Assembly (NCBI RefSeq): GCF_030814995.1
Contig: NZ_JAUSVX010000010.1
Span: 1 to 64,000, forward strand
Source of the DNA: Labrys wisconsinensis
GTDB lineage: Bacteria; Pseudomonadota; Alphaproteobacteria; Rhizobiales; Labraceae
Length of the DNA: 64,000 nt
Reading direction: 5' to 3'
The notes beneath the pieces are model-generated. The model did not search any database. It was not told where the DNA came from and worked only from the letters and a program-made list of their open reading frames with translations. The stretch's first letter is position 1. Every line of letters begins with the position of its first letter. This document shows positions 43,257 through 53,117 of this stretch, piece by piece. A program made the position numbers and the translations under genes.

Positions 43257-44315
43257 ATGTTCGCCGCCGTCGAGACGCCCGCCGTCCTGATCGACCTCAC
43301 CCTTGTCGAGCAGAACCTGCAGCGCGCCCAGGCCTATGCCGATGCGCACCGCCTCGCCCTGCGCCCGCACATCAAGACCCACAAGCTGGCGCGCTTCGCC
43401 CGCCGCCAGGTCGAGATCGGCGCGGTCGGCATCACCTGCCAGAAGCTCGGCGAGGCCGAAGTGATGGCCGATGCCGGGCTGACCGATATCTTCCTGCCTT
43501 ACAACATCCTCGGCCAGGCCAAGCTCGCCCGGCTGAAGGCGCTGGCCGGGCGGGTTCGCCTGTCCGTGACCGCCGACAGCGCCGTCACCGTCGCCGGCCT
43601 CGCCGCGACCTTCACCGATGCCGGCGCCCCGCTCGCCGTGCTGGTCGAATGCGACACCGGCATGGGCCGCTGCGGCGTGCAGGCGCCGGCCGACGCCCTG
43701 GCGCTGGCGCGGACCATCGCCGCCGCGCCGGGCCTGCGCTTCGCCGGGCTGATGACCTATCCCGCCGCCGGCAAGGCCCAGGCCGCCGCAGCCTGGCTCG
43801 CCGAGGCGAAGGCGCTGCTGAGCGAGGCCGGCCTGCCGCCCGCCATCGTGTCCAGCGGCGGCACGCCGGACATGTGGCACGCCGCCGACGCCGCCGCTGT
43901 CGTGACCGAGTACCGGCCGGGCACCTATATCTATCTCGACCGCTACCAGGTGGCCAAGGGCGTCGGCAGCCTGGCGGATTGCGCGCTGACCGTGCTCGCC
44001 ACCGTGGTCAGCCGCCCGACCGAGACCCGCGCCATCATCGATGCCGGCTCCAAGACGCTGACCAGCGACACGCTCGGCATGGACGGCTACGGCCTGGTGC
44101 TCGGCTATCCCGAGGCCGTCATCACCGGCCTCAGCGAGGAGCACGGCACCATCGACCTCTCCGCCTGCCCGGCCAGGCCCGCCATCGGCGAGCGCCTGCG
44201 CATCGTGCCTAACCATGCCTGCGTGGTGTCGAACCTGTTCGACCGCGTCGTGCTGGTGCGCGGCGACGACGTCGTGGAGACGGCGAAGGTCGATGCGCGG
44301 GGGCGGGTGGACTGA
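43257..44315 (+). CDS. D-threonine aldolase / D-serine dehydratase-like PLP enzyme
   Basis: 352 residues. Alanine-racemase-type barrel with the PLP Lys in RPHIKTHKL near residue 40. The C-terminal PNHACVVSNLFD supplies the His and Cys metal ligands of the DSD1/D-threonine aldolase group. VTEYRPGTYIYLDR is also typical. These enzymes cleave or dehydrate D-hydroxy-amino acids. In an operon with an SDR and importer, the substrate may be a D-3-hydroxy-amino acid released from a larger solute. D-threonine aldolase and D-serine dehydratase cannot be told apart by eye. Confidence 0.83.
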   Translation: MFAAVETPAVLIDLTLVEQNLQRAQAYADAHRLALRPHIKTHKLARFARRQVEIGAVGITCQKLGEAEVMADAGLTDIFLPYNILGQAKLARLKALAGRVRLSVTADSAVTVAGLAATFTDAGAPLAVLVECDTGMGRCGVQAPADALALARTIAAAPGLRFAGLMTYPAAGKAQAAAAWLAEAKALLSEAGLPPAIVSSGGTPDMWHAADAAAVVTEYRPGTYIYLDRYQVAKGVGSLADCALTVLATVVSRPTETRAIIDAGSKTLTSDTLGMDGYGLVLGYPEAVITGLSEEHGTIDLSACPARPAIGERLRIVPNHACVVSNLFDRVVLVRGDDVVETAKVDARGRVD

Positions 44316-44324
44316 GGCGCCTCA
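44313..44324. terminator. Perfect 12-bp palindrome spanning two convergent stop codons
   Basis: TGAGGCGCCTCA contains the TGA stop of the plus-strand PLP enzyme (44313-44315) and, on the other strand, the TGA of the M23 peptidase (44322-44324). A compact symmetrical end for both transcripts; a similar arrangement occurs at 53088-53117. Confidence 0.45.
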
Positions 44325-45335
44325 CCCCCTCAGCTCGTAGGCGCCTTCACGGCTCTCCGCCACCTGTCCGTCCCGCACGATCTCGACGCGGCCGAGATAG
44401 CGCCCGGCCGGCCAGGCCGGCTGGGTGCGCTTCTTGCCGACGAAGGAGACATAGGTCGCCTTGCTACGCTCCAGGGGATCGGAAAGGGTCGAGGCTGCGA
44501 ACCCGGCCGGACCGGTCAGCGTCAGGCGCACCCGGTCACCGGCCTTCAGATTGATGAAGCGGCCATAGAAGATCAGGGCGGGACTCGCCGAGGCCGGACC
44601 GTCGACGGCGCCGCCGCGCAGCTCCAGCTCGCCCGGCGAGACCGGCGCGGCGGCAAAGCCCGTCTCGATGATCGCGCCGTCGCGATAGGCGAGCTGGGCT
44701 GCCGCCGCCGCGCTCCACAACGAAGCGGCCGCCGGCCCGGCGGGGCAGGCCGGCTTGTCGGCCATGGGGCCGGCGGTGAAAGGGTCGAGCACCGTGCCGG
44801 CACGCCGGACGGTCATGTGCACATGGGCGAAGGCGGCCATGCCGGAAGAACCGACCAGGCCGAGCGGCGCGCCGGCCGCGACCTCGTCGCCGACGCGCAC
44901 CGAGACGCTGCCCTGCCGCATGTGGCAGAGCTGCACCTCCCAGCCGTCCGGGCCTGTCAGAACGACGCCGTTGCCGCATTCGCGCCTGGCGACGGCAGCC
45001 CGGTCCGCCTCGGTCGCGACGAGATGGTCGGGCATGTCGTTGCGCAGCGCCTTGATCCGTCCCGCCATCGGCGCCAGCACCCGCACCCCGGCCTCGGCCG
45101 CCCTGGCGGAGAGCAGGCGGATGTCGACGCCGTCATGGCCGTCATAGGTCTGGGCCCCGCAGCGATAGTCGAGCACGCCCGGCCCGGGGTCGTGGTCGAC
45201 ATATTGCTGGACGAAGCAGGTCTGCCCCACCGTGCAATCGAGCGGCAATCCGAGGCCCGGCGGCTTGGACTCGAAGGCGCAGAGGCCGATGGCAGCCAGG
45301 GCCAGGCCGAGGAGCCGCGCTGTCCGTCCAGACAT
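44322..45335 (-). CDS. M23-family metallopeptidase-like protein
   Basis: 337 residues; GGAGG precedes the ATG at 45335. A hydrophobic N-terminus (LLGLALAAIGLCAFES) indicates export. The lysostaphin-type metal motifs are present: GHDGVDIRLL (His, Asp) and FAHVHMT (HxH). RVGDEVAAGAPLGLVGSSG is the usual loop before them. M23 enzymes cut peptidoglycan cross-links in the periplasm. The C-terminal 130 residues form an extra beta-rich region of unknown role. Convergent with the PLP enzyme gene. Confidence 0.83.
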   Translation of the reverse strand: MSGRTARLLGLALAAIGLCAFESKPPGLGLPLDCTVGQTCFVQQYVDHDPGPGVLDYRCGAQTYDGHDGVDIRLLSARAAEAGVRVLAPMAGRIKALRNDMPDHLVATEADRAAVARRECGNGVVLTGPDGWEVQLCHMRQGSVSVRVGDEVAAGAPLGLVGSSGMAAFAHVHMTVRRAGTVLDPFTAGPMADKPACPAGPAAASLWSAAAAAQLAYRDGAIIETGFAAAPVSPGELELRGGAVDGPASASPALIFYGRFINLKAGDRVRLTLTGPAGFAASTLSDPLERSKATYVSFVGKKRTQPAWPAGRYLGRVEIVRDGQVAESREGAYELRG

Positions 45336-45492
45336 CCTGCCTCCGCCCCGTCAATGCCGCTGCAGTCCTTATAGCCTGAGCCGATGACGTTACGGAAGAA
45401 AAACGACGGCAGGCTCACCCTGCCGAGCCTTGCTCGCGGAACCGGCGATCTCGTGGCTGCATTGCTTCCCGCGGCGCCGTTGCAGCGCGCCC

Positions 45493-45900
45493 TCACCCCA
45501 CCTGAAACTCCGGATCGACCGGAATCTGCATCGCCGTGACCAGGGCATTGGTCTGCGACGCCATGCCGACCACCGCCAGGAACTCGCCGTGCTGGGCGTC
45601 GGTCAAGCCCTTGGCGCGGGCGGCGGCGGTATGGGAATGGACGCAGTAGGAGCAGCCGTTGACGGTGGAGACGGCGATGTAGACGAGCTCCTTGGTCAGG
45701 GGATCGAGCGCGCCCGGCGCCACCATCACCGCCTTGAGCGAGGCCCAGGTGCGCTCCAGCAGCGCCGCGTCATGCGCCAGCCCGCGCCAGAAATTGTTGA
45801 CGAAGTCGGATTTGCGCGTGGCGCGGATGTCGTCGAACACCGCCTTGACCCGCGCGTCCCGCTCGACCTCGGCATCGCTCCAGAGCTTCACCGTCGCCAT
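45493..45900 (-). CDS. Carboxymuconolactone decarboxylase / AhpD-like protein
   Basis: 135 residues, with GGAAGGGACGG upstream. Contains the AhpD-type redox motif CSYCVHSHTAAARAKG (CxxC plus His) at about residue 81. The family includes alkylhydroperoxidase D-like disulfide reductases, so it is likely a small cytoplasmic peroxide-defence protein. Separate from its neighbours by short gaps on the same strand. Confidence 0.85.
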   Translation of the reverse strand: MATVKLWSDAEVERDARVKAVFDDIRATRKSDFVNNFWRGLAHDAALLERTWASLKAVMVAPGALDPLTKELVYIAVSTVNGCSYCVHSHTAAARAKGLTDAQHGEFLAVVGMASQTNALVTAMQIPVDPEFQVG

Positions 45901-45998
45901 GTCAGCCGTCCCTTCCCGATGAACGCGATCGGGGCCGCGTCCGGCCCCGCCGCCATCTTCGGGCCCGCCGCCCCGCTTCGCAACGGCCCGGGACCGGC

Positions 45999-47015
45999 CT
46001 ACGGCGCCGGCACCCCGCTCGGAGACGGCACGCCGGCCCGGATGCGCTGCGAGAAATCCGGCCCGAGCCCGCCGGCCCGCGCGCGCTCGTCGATATGCGC
46101 CCGGGCCCGCAACTCCGCCAGGGGCAGGCTGGTGTCGAGCACGCCGCGGTCATAGGCGTAGCCGGGCAGATAGCCGTTGACGATCAGGCGCCAGTCGAAC
46201 GGCACCGAGGCGCCGACCGCGTGCATCATCTTGACCACCACCGTGGTGCAGTTCGACGTCAGGGAATTGTAGAATTGCGGGGTGGCCGCGAGGGCGTTGG
46301 CGTCGGCGACATATTCGAGCAGCAGGGCGCGGATCGCCGCCGGCGGCACCGCCAGGCGGTAGAGCTGCACGTCCTCGCCGCGCAGGTTGGAGCGCACGCC
46401 GACCACGTCGCGCTCCTCGGCGGCGACGATGACGAGCGGGTTGCTCTTGAACAGGTCGGCGATCGGCGAGAAAGCGCCGCCCCGGCTGCGGCGCACCTCG
46501 ATCGACCAGGCGAGCTGCTCGCCGCCCTCGAAGCCGAAGCTCAGGATCAGATGCGCCATCTGCGGCCCGTCCCAGTAGGACAGGAAGAGGTCGAGGGTGC
46601 GGAGCCCGGCGAGGTCGTAGCGGCGCGTCTCCCAATGCTCCTCGGCCTCATCGCCCGTGCGCCAGGCGAAGGCGCGGACATTGGTCAGGGTCAGCATGTC
46701 GCCGTCGAGCGTGCCGGTGACCTGGCGGGCGACATCGGGGGCCCAGTCCGCCGCGGCCGGCGGCTCGATCGTCGACCACCAGACGAGCAGCATGGCGAAG
46801 ACGGCGGCGAAGCCGAGCAGCGCCGGCCAGCGCCAGGCGCCGAAGAGCAGAGCGATGACGCCGAGGCCGAGCAGGGCGAAGGCCCCGGCCGCGAGCGCCC
46901 GCACCGGCTCCGGTGCCGGCAGGCGGTACCACAGGGCGAGCGCCCCCCAGGCGGACAGCAGGGCGACGGCGAGCGCCAGGAGGATGACAAGGGCGACCTC
47001 GACGGCTCGGCGCAT
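45999..47015 (-). CDS. DUF4105 (Lnb-type) membrane protein
   Basis: 338 residues; GGGAGAG precedes the ATG at 47015. Three hydrophobic segments occupy the first 85 residues (LVILLALAVALLSAWGAL, LAAGAFALLGLGVIALLFG, ALLGFAAVFAMLLVWW). The soluble rest carries the DUF4105 landmarks FLSYWDGPQMAHLILSFGF and NSLTSNCTTVV. It is anchored in the inner membrane with a periplasmic domain; the reaction is unknown. Confidence 0.85.
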   Translation of the reverse strand: MRRAVEVALVILLALAVALLSAWGALALWYRLPAPEPVRALAAGAFALLGLGVIALLFGAWRWPALLGFAAVFAMLLVWWSTIEPPAAADWAPDVARQVTGTLDGDMLTLTNVRAFAWRTGDEAEEHWETRRYDLAGLRTLDLFLSYWDGPQMAHLILSFGFEGGEQLAWSIEVRRSRGGAFSPIADLFKSNPLVIVAAEERDVVGVRSNLRGEDVQLYRLAVPPAAIRALLLEYVADANALAATPQFYNSLTSNCTTVVVKMMHAVGASVPFDWRLIVNGYLPGYAYDRGVLDTSLPLAELRARAHIDERARAGGLGPDFSQRIRAGVPSPSGVPAP

Positions 47016-47061
47016 TCCGCACTCTCCCAGGCAGTTCCCGACCATTGCCGATATGGGGAAA

Positions 47062-47085
47062 CCCCACTCCCAGATGGGAGAGAGG
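47062..47085. repeat. Imperfect copy of the CCCCTCTCCC palindrome
   Basis: CCCCACTCCC and GGGAGAGAGG arms around AGAT, a mutated relative of 13571-13594 and 38831-38854. Lies in the gap upstream of the DUF4105 gene. Confidence 0.5.
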
Positions 47086-47158
47086 TTCCCGTGTCGCTTC
47101 GATTCGATCGTTCTTCAACCTCGCCTCGGGACGTGCCGTCCCCATGACAACCGCCGCC

Positions 47159-47602
47159 CTACCCGATCCGCCAGCGTTGGAGCCCCTCCCGGCCCGCCTC
47201 CGGGATCGGCATCGGCCGGCGGGTGCCGAGGTCGATGACCACGATCACCGCCCGCGCCGCAGCGACGCAGGCCCCCGCGCCGAACAGCGCGTGGCGCAGG
47301 CGGATCGATGTGGTGCCGATCTGCTCCACACCGCTCGCCGCCTCGACCCGGCCGGGCCAGCGCAGCTCGCGGAAATAGTCGATCTCGAAACGGGCGAGGG
47401 AGAAGCCGGCCTGCGCGGGAAAGCCGAGGCCGGGGTCGAACAGCAGCGCGGCGCGGTTGCTCTCCATCAGCGAGGCGAAGGCGCCGTTGTTGACGTGGCC
47501 GAGCCGGTCCATGTCCTGGAAGCGCAGCTCGTGCTGCGTGCGCCAGGGAAAGCCGTCGATCGTGGGCGGGGATTCGCGCAAGGCCTGCTCCGATGCCGTC
47601 AT
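47159..47602 (-). CDS. Acyl-CoA thioesterase, 4-hydroxybenzoyl-CoA thioesterase type
   Basis: 147 residues from the ATG at 47602; the open frame runs 48 atypical residues further. Hot-dog fold with RFQDMDRLGHVNNGAFASLMESNR, in which the first acidic residue is catalytic. FARFEIDYFRELRWPGRV-like residues follow. Probably hydrolyses short acyl-CoA in the cytoplasm. Seventy-three bases after the tuf-like gene. Confidence 0.82.
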   Translation of the reverse strand: MTASEQALRESPPTIDGFPWRTQHELRFQDMDRLGHVNNGAFASLMESNRAALLFDPGLGFPAQAGFSLARFEIDYFRELRWPGRVEAASGVEQIGTTSIRLRHALFGAGACVAAARAVIVVIDLGTRRPMPIPEAGREGLQRWRIG

Positions 47603-47675
47603 TCGCTGCGGCGCATCAAAGCAGAAATCGCCGCGCCGGACATCATGGAGGGCGGGCCGAAGCCCGCCCCCCGCC

Positions 47676-48881
<1,206 letters not shown>

Positions 48882-48947
48882 AGGACTTCTCCTGGCAGGC
48901 TCCCGAGCGGATCTTGAGCGATATCGACACCACGGGAGCCGTCCGGT

Positions 48948-48973
48948 GCCCGAGACCGCTTCTGCGGTCGGGC
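48948..48973 (-). promoter_or_regulatory. Hairpin in the leader of the tuf-like gene
   Basis: GCCCG and CGGGC, then ACCGC and GCGGT, pair around TTCT with a 2-base bulge, 67-92 bp upstream of the start. It could be a leader structure. The rest of 48974-49227 shows no gene. Confidence 0.3.
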
Positions 48974-49227
48974 TTCGAAGGCTGCGTCAGGACAGACGGG
49001 CGTTCAGGCTCGAGGCAGAGCGAATGCGGCCGGGGAATCGAGGTCCCCGGTGATCGACAGCGATATGCGCTGCGACAGCCGCATGGTCAGGCGCCCTTTC
49101 GGCGTGGAGAACGGAGCGTGCGTGTAGCGGATCGGCCGGTGAAAGGCAAGGGTAGCCACAACAGGACGGCCGCCGGCGTCGGCAGCCCTGGCCGGAGGTC
49201 CCGGCCGGGTGCCTCGCCTCCGGCTCT

Positions 49228-50943
49228 TCAGGCTTTCCTGGTCGGTTTCCCGAAGCGCTTCGGGCTGCCCGGCACGCCCTTGTGCGGTCCGCGCGGCCCC
49301 TTGTGGTCGCGGGGGCCAGGCGGCGCGACGGCCGGCTCGATGCGCCCCTCCTTGCCCTCGCCGCCGGCGCGGACGGCCTCGACGAAGCGCTCGGCGGCGC
49401 CGGCCATCACCTCGAACTTGGTCTCGCGCTCGAAGATGCGGATGGCGCCGATGTCCTGCCGCTCGACGCCGCCGCGCCGGCAGAGCATCGGCAGGAGCCA
49501 GCGCGGATCGGCATTGTTGCGGCGCCCGACGGCGAGGCGGAACCAGACGGAGCCGCCCTCCCCGCGGGCCGGCTCGTCCTCCCGGTGCTCACGCGGCCGG
49601 GGCCCGCGCCCCTCCCCCACCTCACGGCCGGCGCCGGGATCGCCGATTTCCTCCGGCAGAGGGTGCTGCGCGCGATAGACCCTGACCAGCGCCGCGGCGA
49701 TCTCCTCGGCCGGTCGCCGGGCCAGCAGGGCGCGGGCCGTGGCGAGGTCGTCCTCGCTCGCCGCCTCCGTCAGCAGCGGGTCGACCAGCAGCCGCTCCTG
49801 ATCGAGCCGGCGGATCTCCTCGGCGCCCGGCGCCGCGGTCCAGTCGACGCGGATGCCCGCCTCGGCCAGCAGCCGTTCGGCCCGGCGGCGCTTCGACGGC
49901 GAGGCGAGGACGACGCTCACCCCCTTGCGGCCGGCCCGGCCGGTGCGGCCGCTGCGGTGCTGCAGCGCCTCGGCGTCGTGCGGAAGATCGGCGTGGATCA
50001 CCAGGGCGAGATTGGGCAGGTCGATGCCGCGCGCCGCCACGTCGGTGGCGACGCAGACCCGGGCGCGGCCGTCGCGCAGGGCCTGCAGCGCCTGGTTGCG
50101 CTCGTGCTGGCCGAGCTCGCCCGACAGCGCCACCGCGGAAAAGCCGCGCTCGACGAGCGTCGCCTGCAGGTGGCGCACGGCCTCGCGCGTGTTGCAGAAC
50201 ACGATCGCGCCCGGCGCCTCGACGAAGCGCAGCACGTTGACCACCGCGCGCTCCACCTCCTGCCCGTGCACGCGCAGGGCGCGGTATTCGATGTCGGCAT
50301 GGCCGCGCTCGTCGCCCGCGACGGCGATGCGCTGCGCCTCGCGCTGGTAGCGACGGGCGAGCGCCACGATGCCCTTGGGCAGGGTCGCCGAGAACAGCAG
50401 CGTGCGCCGCTCGGGCGGCGTCGCCTCGAGGATGAACTCCAGGTCCTCGCGAAAGCCCATGTCGAGCATCTCGTCGGCCTCGTCGAGCACCACGGCCTCG
50501 AGCGCCCCGACCTTGAGCGCGCCGCGCTCCAGGTGATCGCGCAGGCGCCCCGGCGTGCCGACGACGACATGCGCGCCCTCGGCGAGCGCCCGCTGCTCAC
50601 GGCGCGGGTCCATGCCGCCGACGCAGGCAACCACCCGCCCTCCGGCGGCGGCATAGAGCCAGGCGAGCTCGCGCTGCACCTGCAGCGCCAGCTCGCGGGT
50701 CGGCGCCACCACCAGGGCCTGCGGCGCGCCGGCCGGGGCGAAAGCCTGCGCCTCGCCGAGCAGATCGGAGCCGATCGCCAGGCCATAGGCGACCGTCTTG
50801 CCGGAGCCGGTCTGCGCCGAGACCAGGAGATCGCGCTCGGGCGCTGCCTCCAGCACCGCGGCCTGGACGGGCGTCGCCTCGCTATAGTTGCGCTCGGCCA
50901 GCGCCTGGGACAGCGCCGGGTGAAGACTGGGCAGGAAGGTCAC
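49228..50943 (-). CDS. DEAD-box RNA helicase with DbpA-type C-terminus
   Basis: 571 residues. Helicase motifs are in order: AQTGSGKT, PTRELA, TPGR, DEAD, SAT, and HRSGRTGRAGR. After about residue 470, GSVWFRLAVGRRNNADPRWLLPMLCRRGGV is a DbpA-type RNA-binding domain. A Pro/Gly/Lys-rich tail (HKGPRGPHKG) follows. Cytoplasmic, probably in ribosome assembly or cold adaptation. A 13-bp inverted repeat sits in its leader. Confidence 0.9.
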   Translation of the reverse strand: MTFLPSLHPALSQALAERNYSEATPVQAAVLEAAPERDLLVSAQTGSGKTVAYGLAIGSDLLGEAQAFAPAGAPQALVVAPTRELALQVQRELAWLYAAAGGRVVACVGGMDPRREQRALAEGAHVVVGTPGRLRDHLERGALKVGALEAVVLDEADEMLDMGFREDLEFILEATPPERRTLLFSATLPKGIVALARRYQREAQRIAVAGDERGHADIEYRALRVHGQEVERAVVNVLRFVEAPGAIVFCNTREAVRHLQATLVERGFSAVALSGELGQHERNQALQALRDGRARVCVATDVAARGIDLPNLALVIHADLPHDAEALQHRSGRTGRAGRKGVSVVLASPSKRRRAERLLAEAGIRVDWTAAPGAEEIRRLDQERLLVDPLLTEAASEDDLATARALLARRPAEEIAAALVRVYRAQHPLPEEIGDPGAGREVGEGRGPRPREHREDEPARGEGGSVWFRLAVGRRNNADPRWLLPMLCRRGGVERQDIGAIRIFERETKFEVMAGAAERFVEAVRAGGEGKEGRIEPAVAPPGPRDHKGPRGPHKGVPGSPKRFGKPTRKA

Positions 50944-50972
50944 GTCGAAGCCTCGTTTGGGCGCCGGGCGAA

Positions 50973-51018
50973 GCAGGATTTCCGAACTCCGCCGACGGGG
51001 CGGCCTCGGAAATCCTGC
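50973..51018 (-). promoter_or_regulatory. 13-bp perfect inverted repeat in the helicase leader
   Basis: Arms GCAGGATTTCCGA (50973-50985) and TCGGAAATCCTGC (51006-51018) with an inner CCGCC/GGCGG stem, 30-75 bp upstream of the helicase start. A long hairpin in the leader of a DEAD-box helicase mRNA could act as an autoregulatory or cold-responsive structure. It may also be an operator. In 51019-51240 I see nothing else. Confidence 0.55.
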
Positions 51019-51263
51019 AGACTTTCAAAGTTTCAGCAGAGTTTCGCCGCCGCGATCGGCCCTGCTCATAGAGCGTTTCGTCGCGGCGCGCCACCCACCC
51101 GGACAAAACCCTGCCGCCTCAGCACCATCCGGCCGATTCGCTCGAATTGTCGCGATCGGGTTAACCGACCCCCAGCAATTTGCCGGCCAAAGTGACGAAG
51201 AGCGCGTGCACGGGCGGGGCGCAGGCCTGCCGCGCAGTGCGCCGCGGTGCGGAGTATGCGTAG

Positions 51264-53090
51264 ATGGCCGTGAATGCCCGCTGGCAGCTCACGCTTTCAA
51301 CAGTCCTGGCATGGTCGGCCGCGCTCGCCCTGGCGCTCGTCGCGGGCTTCGCCTTCTCCGGCCAGGGCATCGTCGGCCTGCGCCTCGCGCCGGGCCTCGA
51401 GATCGGCGCGCTGCTGCTGACGCCGCGGGCTCGCTGGCGCGCTCTCGTTCCCGCCTTCGCCCTCGTCCATGCCGTGGTCATGGCGCGATATGGCGATGCC
51501 ATGCCGCTGGCCATCGGATCGGGCGTGTCCGCCGCCCTGCTGAGCCTCGCCGCGGCCCACCTGCTCCAGCGCGACGGGACGTGGCTGGAGGGCCGCGCCG
51601 ACGACCTCGCCGCCTGGGCTCGCTTCGCCGTGATCGCCATCGTCCTGGTGCCGGCGGTCGACGCGCTCTGGGGCCTGTTCCTGGTGCTGACCGCTGCATC
51701 CGCGCCGCCGGCTGCCGGCGCCCCGGCGATCTTCGGCGCCTGGTGGCTCGGCGATGCCCTCGGCGCCGCGATCCTGGTGCCGGCGCTGCTGCGGCTCGCG
51801 CCTGCCGCCCTCGCCCGCTGGCGTCCGGACCGGGCGGGCGAGGCCCTCGCCGCCCTGGCCGGTTTCGCGGCGCTCGCCGCCGCCGTCGCCGGCCAGGGCG
51901 CGGTGCTGCCGGTGCTGGTGCTGCCGCTCGCGCTGATCGCCCTCGCCTTCCGCCACGGCTCCGCCGGCCTGGCGGCGGGAACGGCGATCGCGACGCTGCT
52001 GGTGCTCGGCTTCACCCTGGCCGGCCGGGGGCCCTTCGCCGCCATGGCGGTCGGCGCCCCCGCCGCCGTGGCGCTTGCCCAAGCCTTCCTGCTCTCGGCC
52101 TTCGCCGCCGCCCTCGTGGTCGCCGCCCTCGGCGACGAGCGCCGCCGGCTGCAGCACCGCGACGCCATCGCTGCGGAGATCTACGAGCTCGTCGCCGCCC
52201 AGTCGGGCGACATGATGTTCGTCATCCGGTCCGACGGCTCGGGACGCTTCGTTTCGCCGGCCGCGGCCGACCTCCTCGGCGTACCTGCCGCCGCCCTGGC
52301 CGGGATCGACTGGTGCGGCCGGATCCATCCCAACGACAAGGCCGGGTACGAGACCGCCGTGGCCGCCATCGCCGCCGGGGAGGCGAGCGCCGGCTGCATC
52401 CTGCGCGTGCGCGACGCGGAGGGCGGCCACCGCTGGCTGGATGTGCGGCTGAAGCCGAGCCGCACCGCGGCGCGGGACGGCACGCCGCTCATCGTCGGGA
52501 CGGCGCGCGACATCACCCTGCGCTGGCTGCGCGAGCAGCAGCTGGAGGCGGTGGCGACGACCGACGCGCTGACCGGCCTGCCCAACCGCCACAAGTTCAG
52601 CGAGCTGCGCCGGGCCGCCTGGCAGCACGCGGCCCGGACCGGCCAGGCGCTGTCGCTGATGATCGTCGACCTCGACCATTTCAAGGCCTACAACGACACC
52701 TATGGCCATGCCGAGGGCGACCGGTGCCTGGCCGCCGTCGCCCGCCTGATCGATGCCACCGTGGCTCGCACGGACGACATCTGTGCCCGCTTCGGCGGCG
52801 AGGAGTTCGTGGCGATCCTGCCGGACACGCCGAGCGACGGAGCGCTGCGCGTCGGCGAGCGCATCTGCCGGGCGGTCCGCGCCGCCGGCCTGCCCAACGC
52901 CGCCGGCCCCAAGGGGGTCGTCACCGTCAGTGTCGGCATCGCCACCATCGTCCCGGTCGGCGACGATGCCGGCGTGCTGTTCGAGGCCGCCGACGCCGCG
53001 CTCTATCGCGCCAAGGCCAATGGCCGCGACCAGGCCCATGTCACCGACCTCGACGACGTGGCGCCGCGCCGAGCCGCCCTTGCGGGGTGA
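51264..53090 (+). CDS. MASE1-PAS-GGDEF diguanylate cyclase
   Basis: 608 residues; GGAG lies nine bases before the ATG. Residues 1 to about 290 are a MASE1-like membrane sensor with several helices (EIGALLLTPRARW, WWLGDALGAAILVPALL). A PAS fold covers about 305-430 (MFVIRSDGSGRFVSPAAADLLG). The GGDEF domain is about 445-600, with active-site FGGEEF and, five residues earlier, the RxxD inhibitory site RTDD. It should make cyclic di-GMP at the inner membrane in response to an unknown signal, with product inhibition. Divergent from the helicase gene. Confidence 0.9.
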   Translation: MAVNARWQLTLSTVLAWSAALALALVAGFAFSGQGIVGLRLAPGLEIGALLLTPRARWRALVPAFALVHAVVMARYGDAMPLAIGSGVSAALLSLAAAHLLQRDGTWLEGRADDLAAWARFAVIAIVLVPAVDALWGLFLVLTAASAPPAAGAPAIFGAWWLGDALGAAILVPALLRLAPAALARWRPDRAGEALAALAGFAALAAAVAGQGAVLPVLVLPLALIALAFRHGSAGLAAGTAIATLLVLGFTLAGRGPFAAMAVGAPAAVALAQAFLLSAFAAALVVAALGDERRRLQHRDAIAAEIYELVAAQSGDMMFVIRSDGSGRFVSPAAADLLGVPAAALAGIDWCGRIHPNDKAGYETAVAAIAAGEASAGCILRVRDAEGGHRWLDVRLKPSRTAARDGTPLIVGTARDITLRWLREQQLEAVATTDALTGLPNRHKFSELRRAAWQHAARTGQALSLMIVDLDHFKAYNDTYGHAEGDRCLAAVARLIDATVARTDDICARFGGEEFVAILPDTPSDGALRVGERICRAVRAAGLPNAAGPKGVVTVSVGIATIVPVGDDAGVLFEAADAALYRAKANGRDQAHVTDLDDVAPRRAALAG

Positions 53091-53117
53091 GGAGCCGGAT
53101 TTCCCGGCGCCTCCTCA
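53088..53117. terminator. Palindrome spanning the stops of two convergent genes
   Basis: TGAGGAG (53088-53094) pairs with CTCCTCA (53111-53117), with inner CCGG/CCGG pairing. The arms include the TGA of the cyclase and the TGA of the mobile-domain protein. Probable bidirectional terminator; no T-run. Confidence 0.5.
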
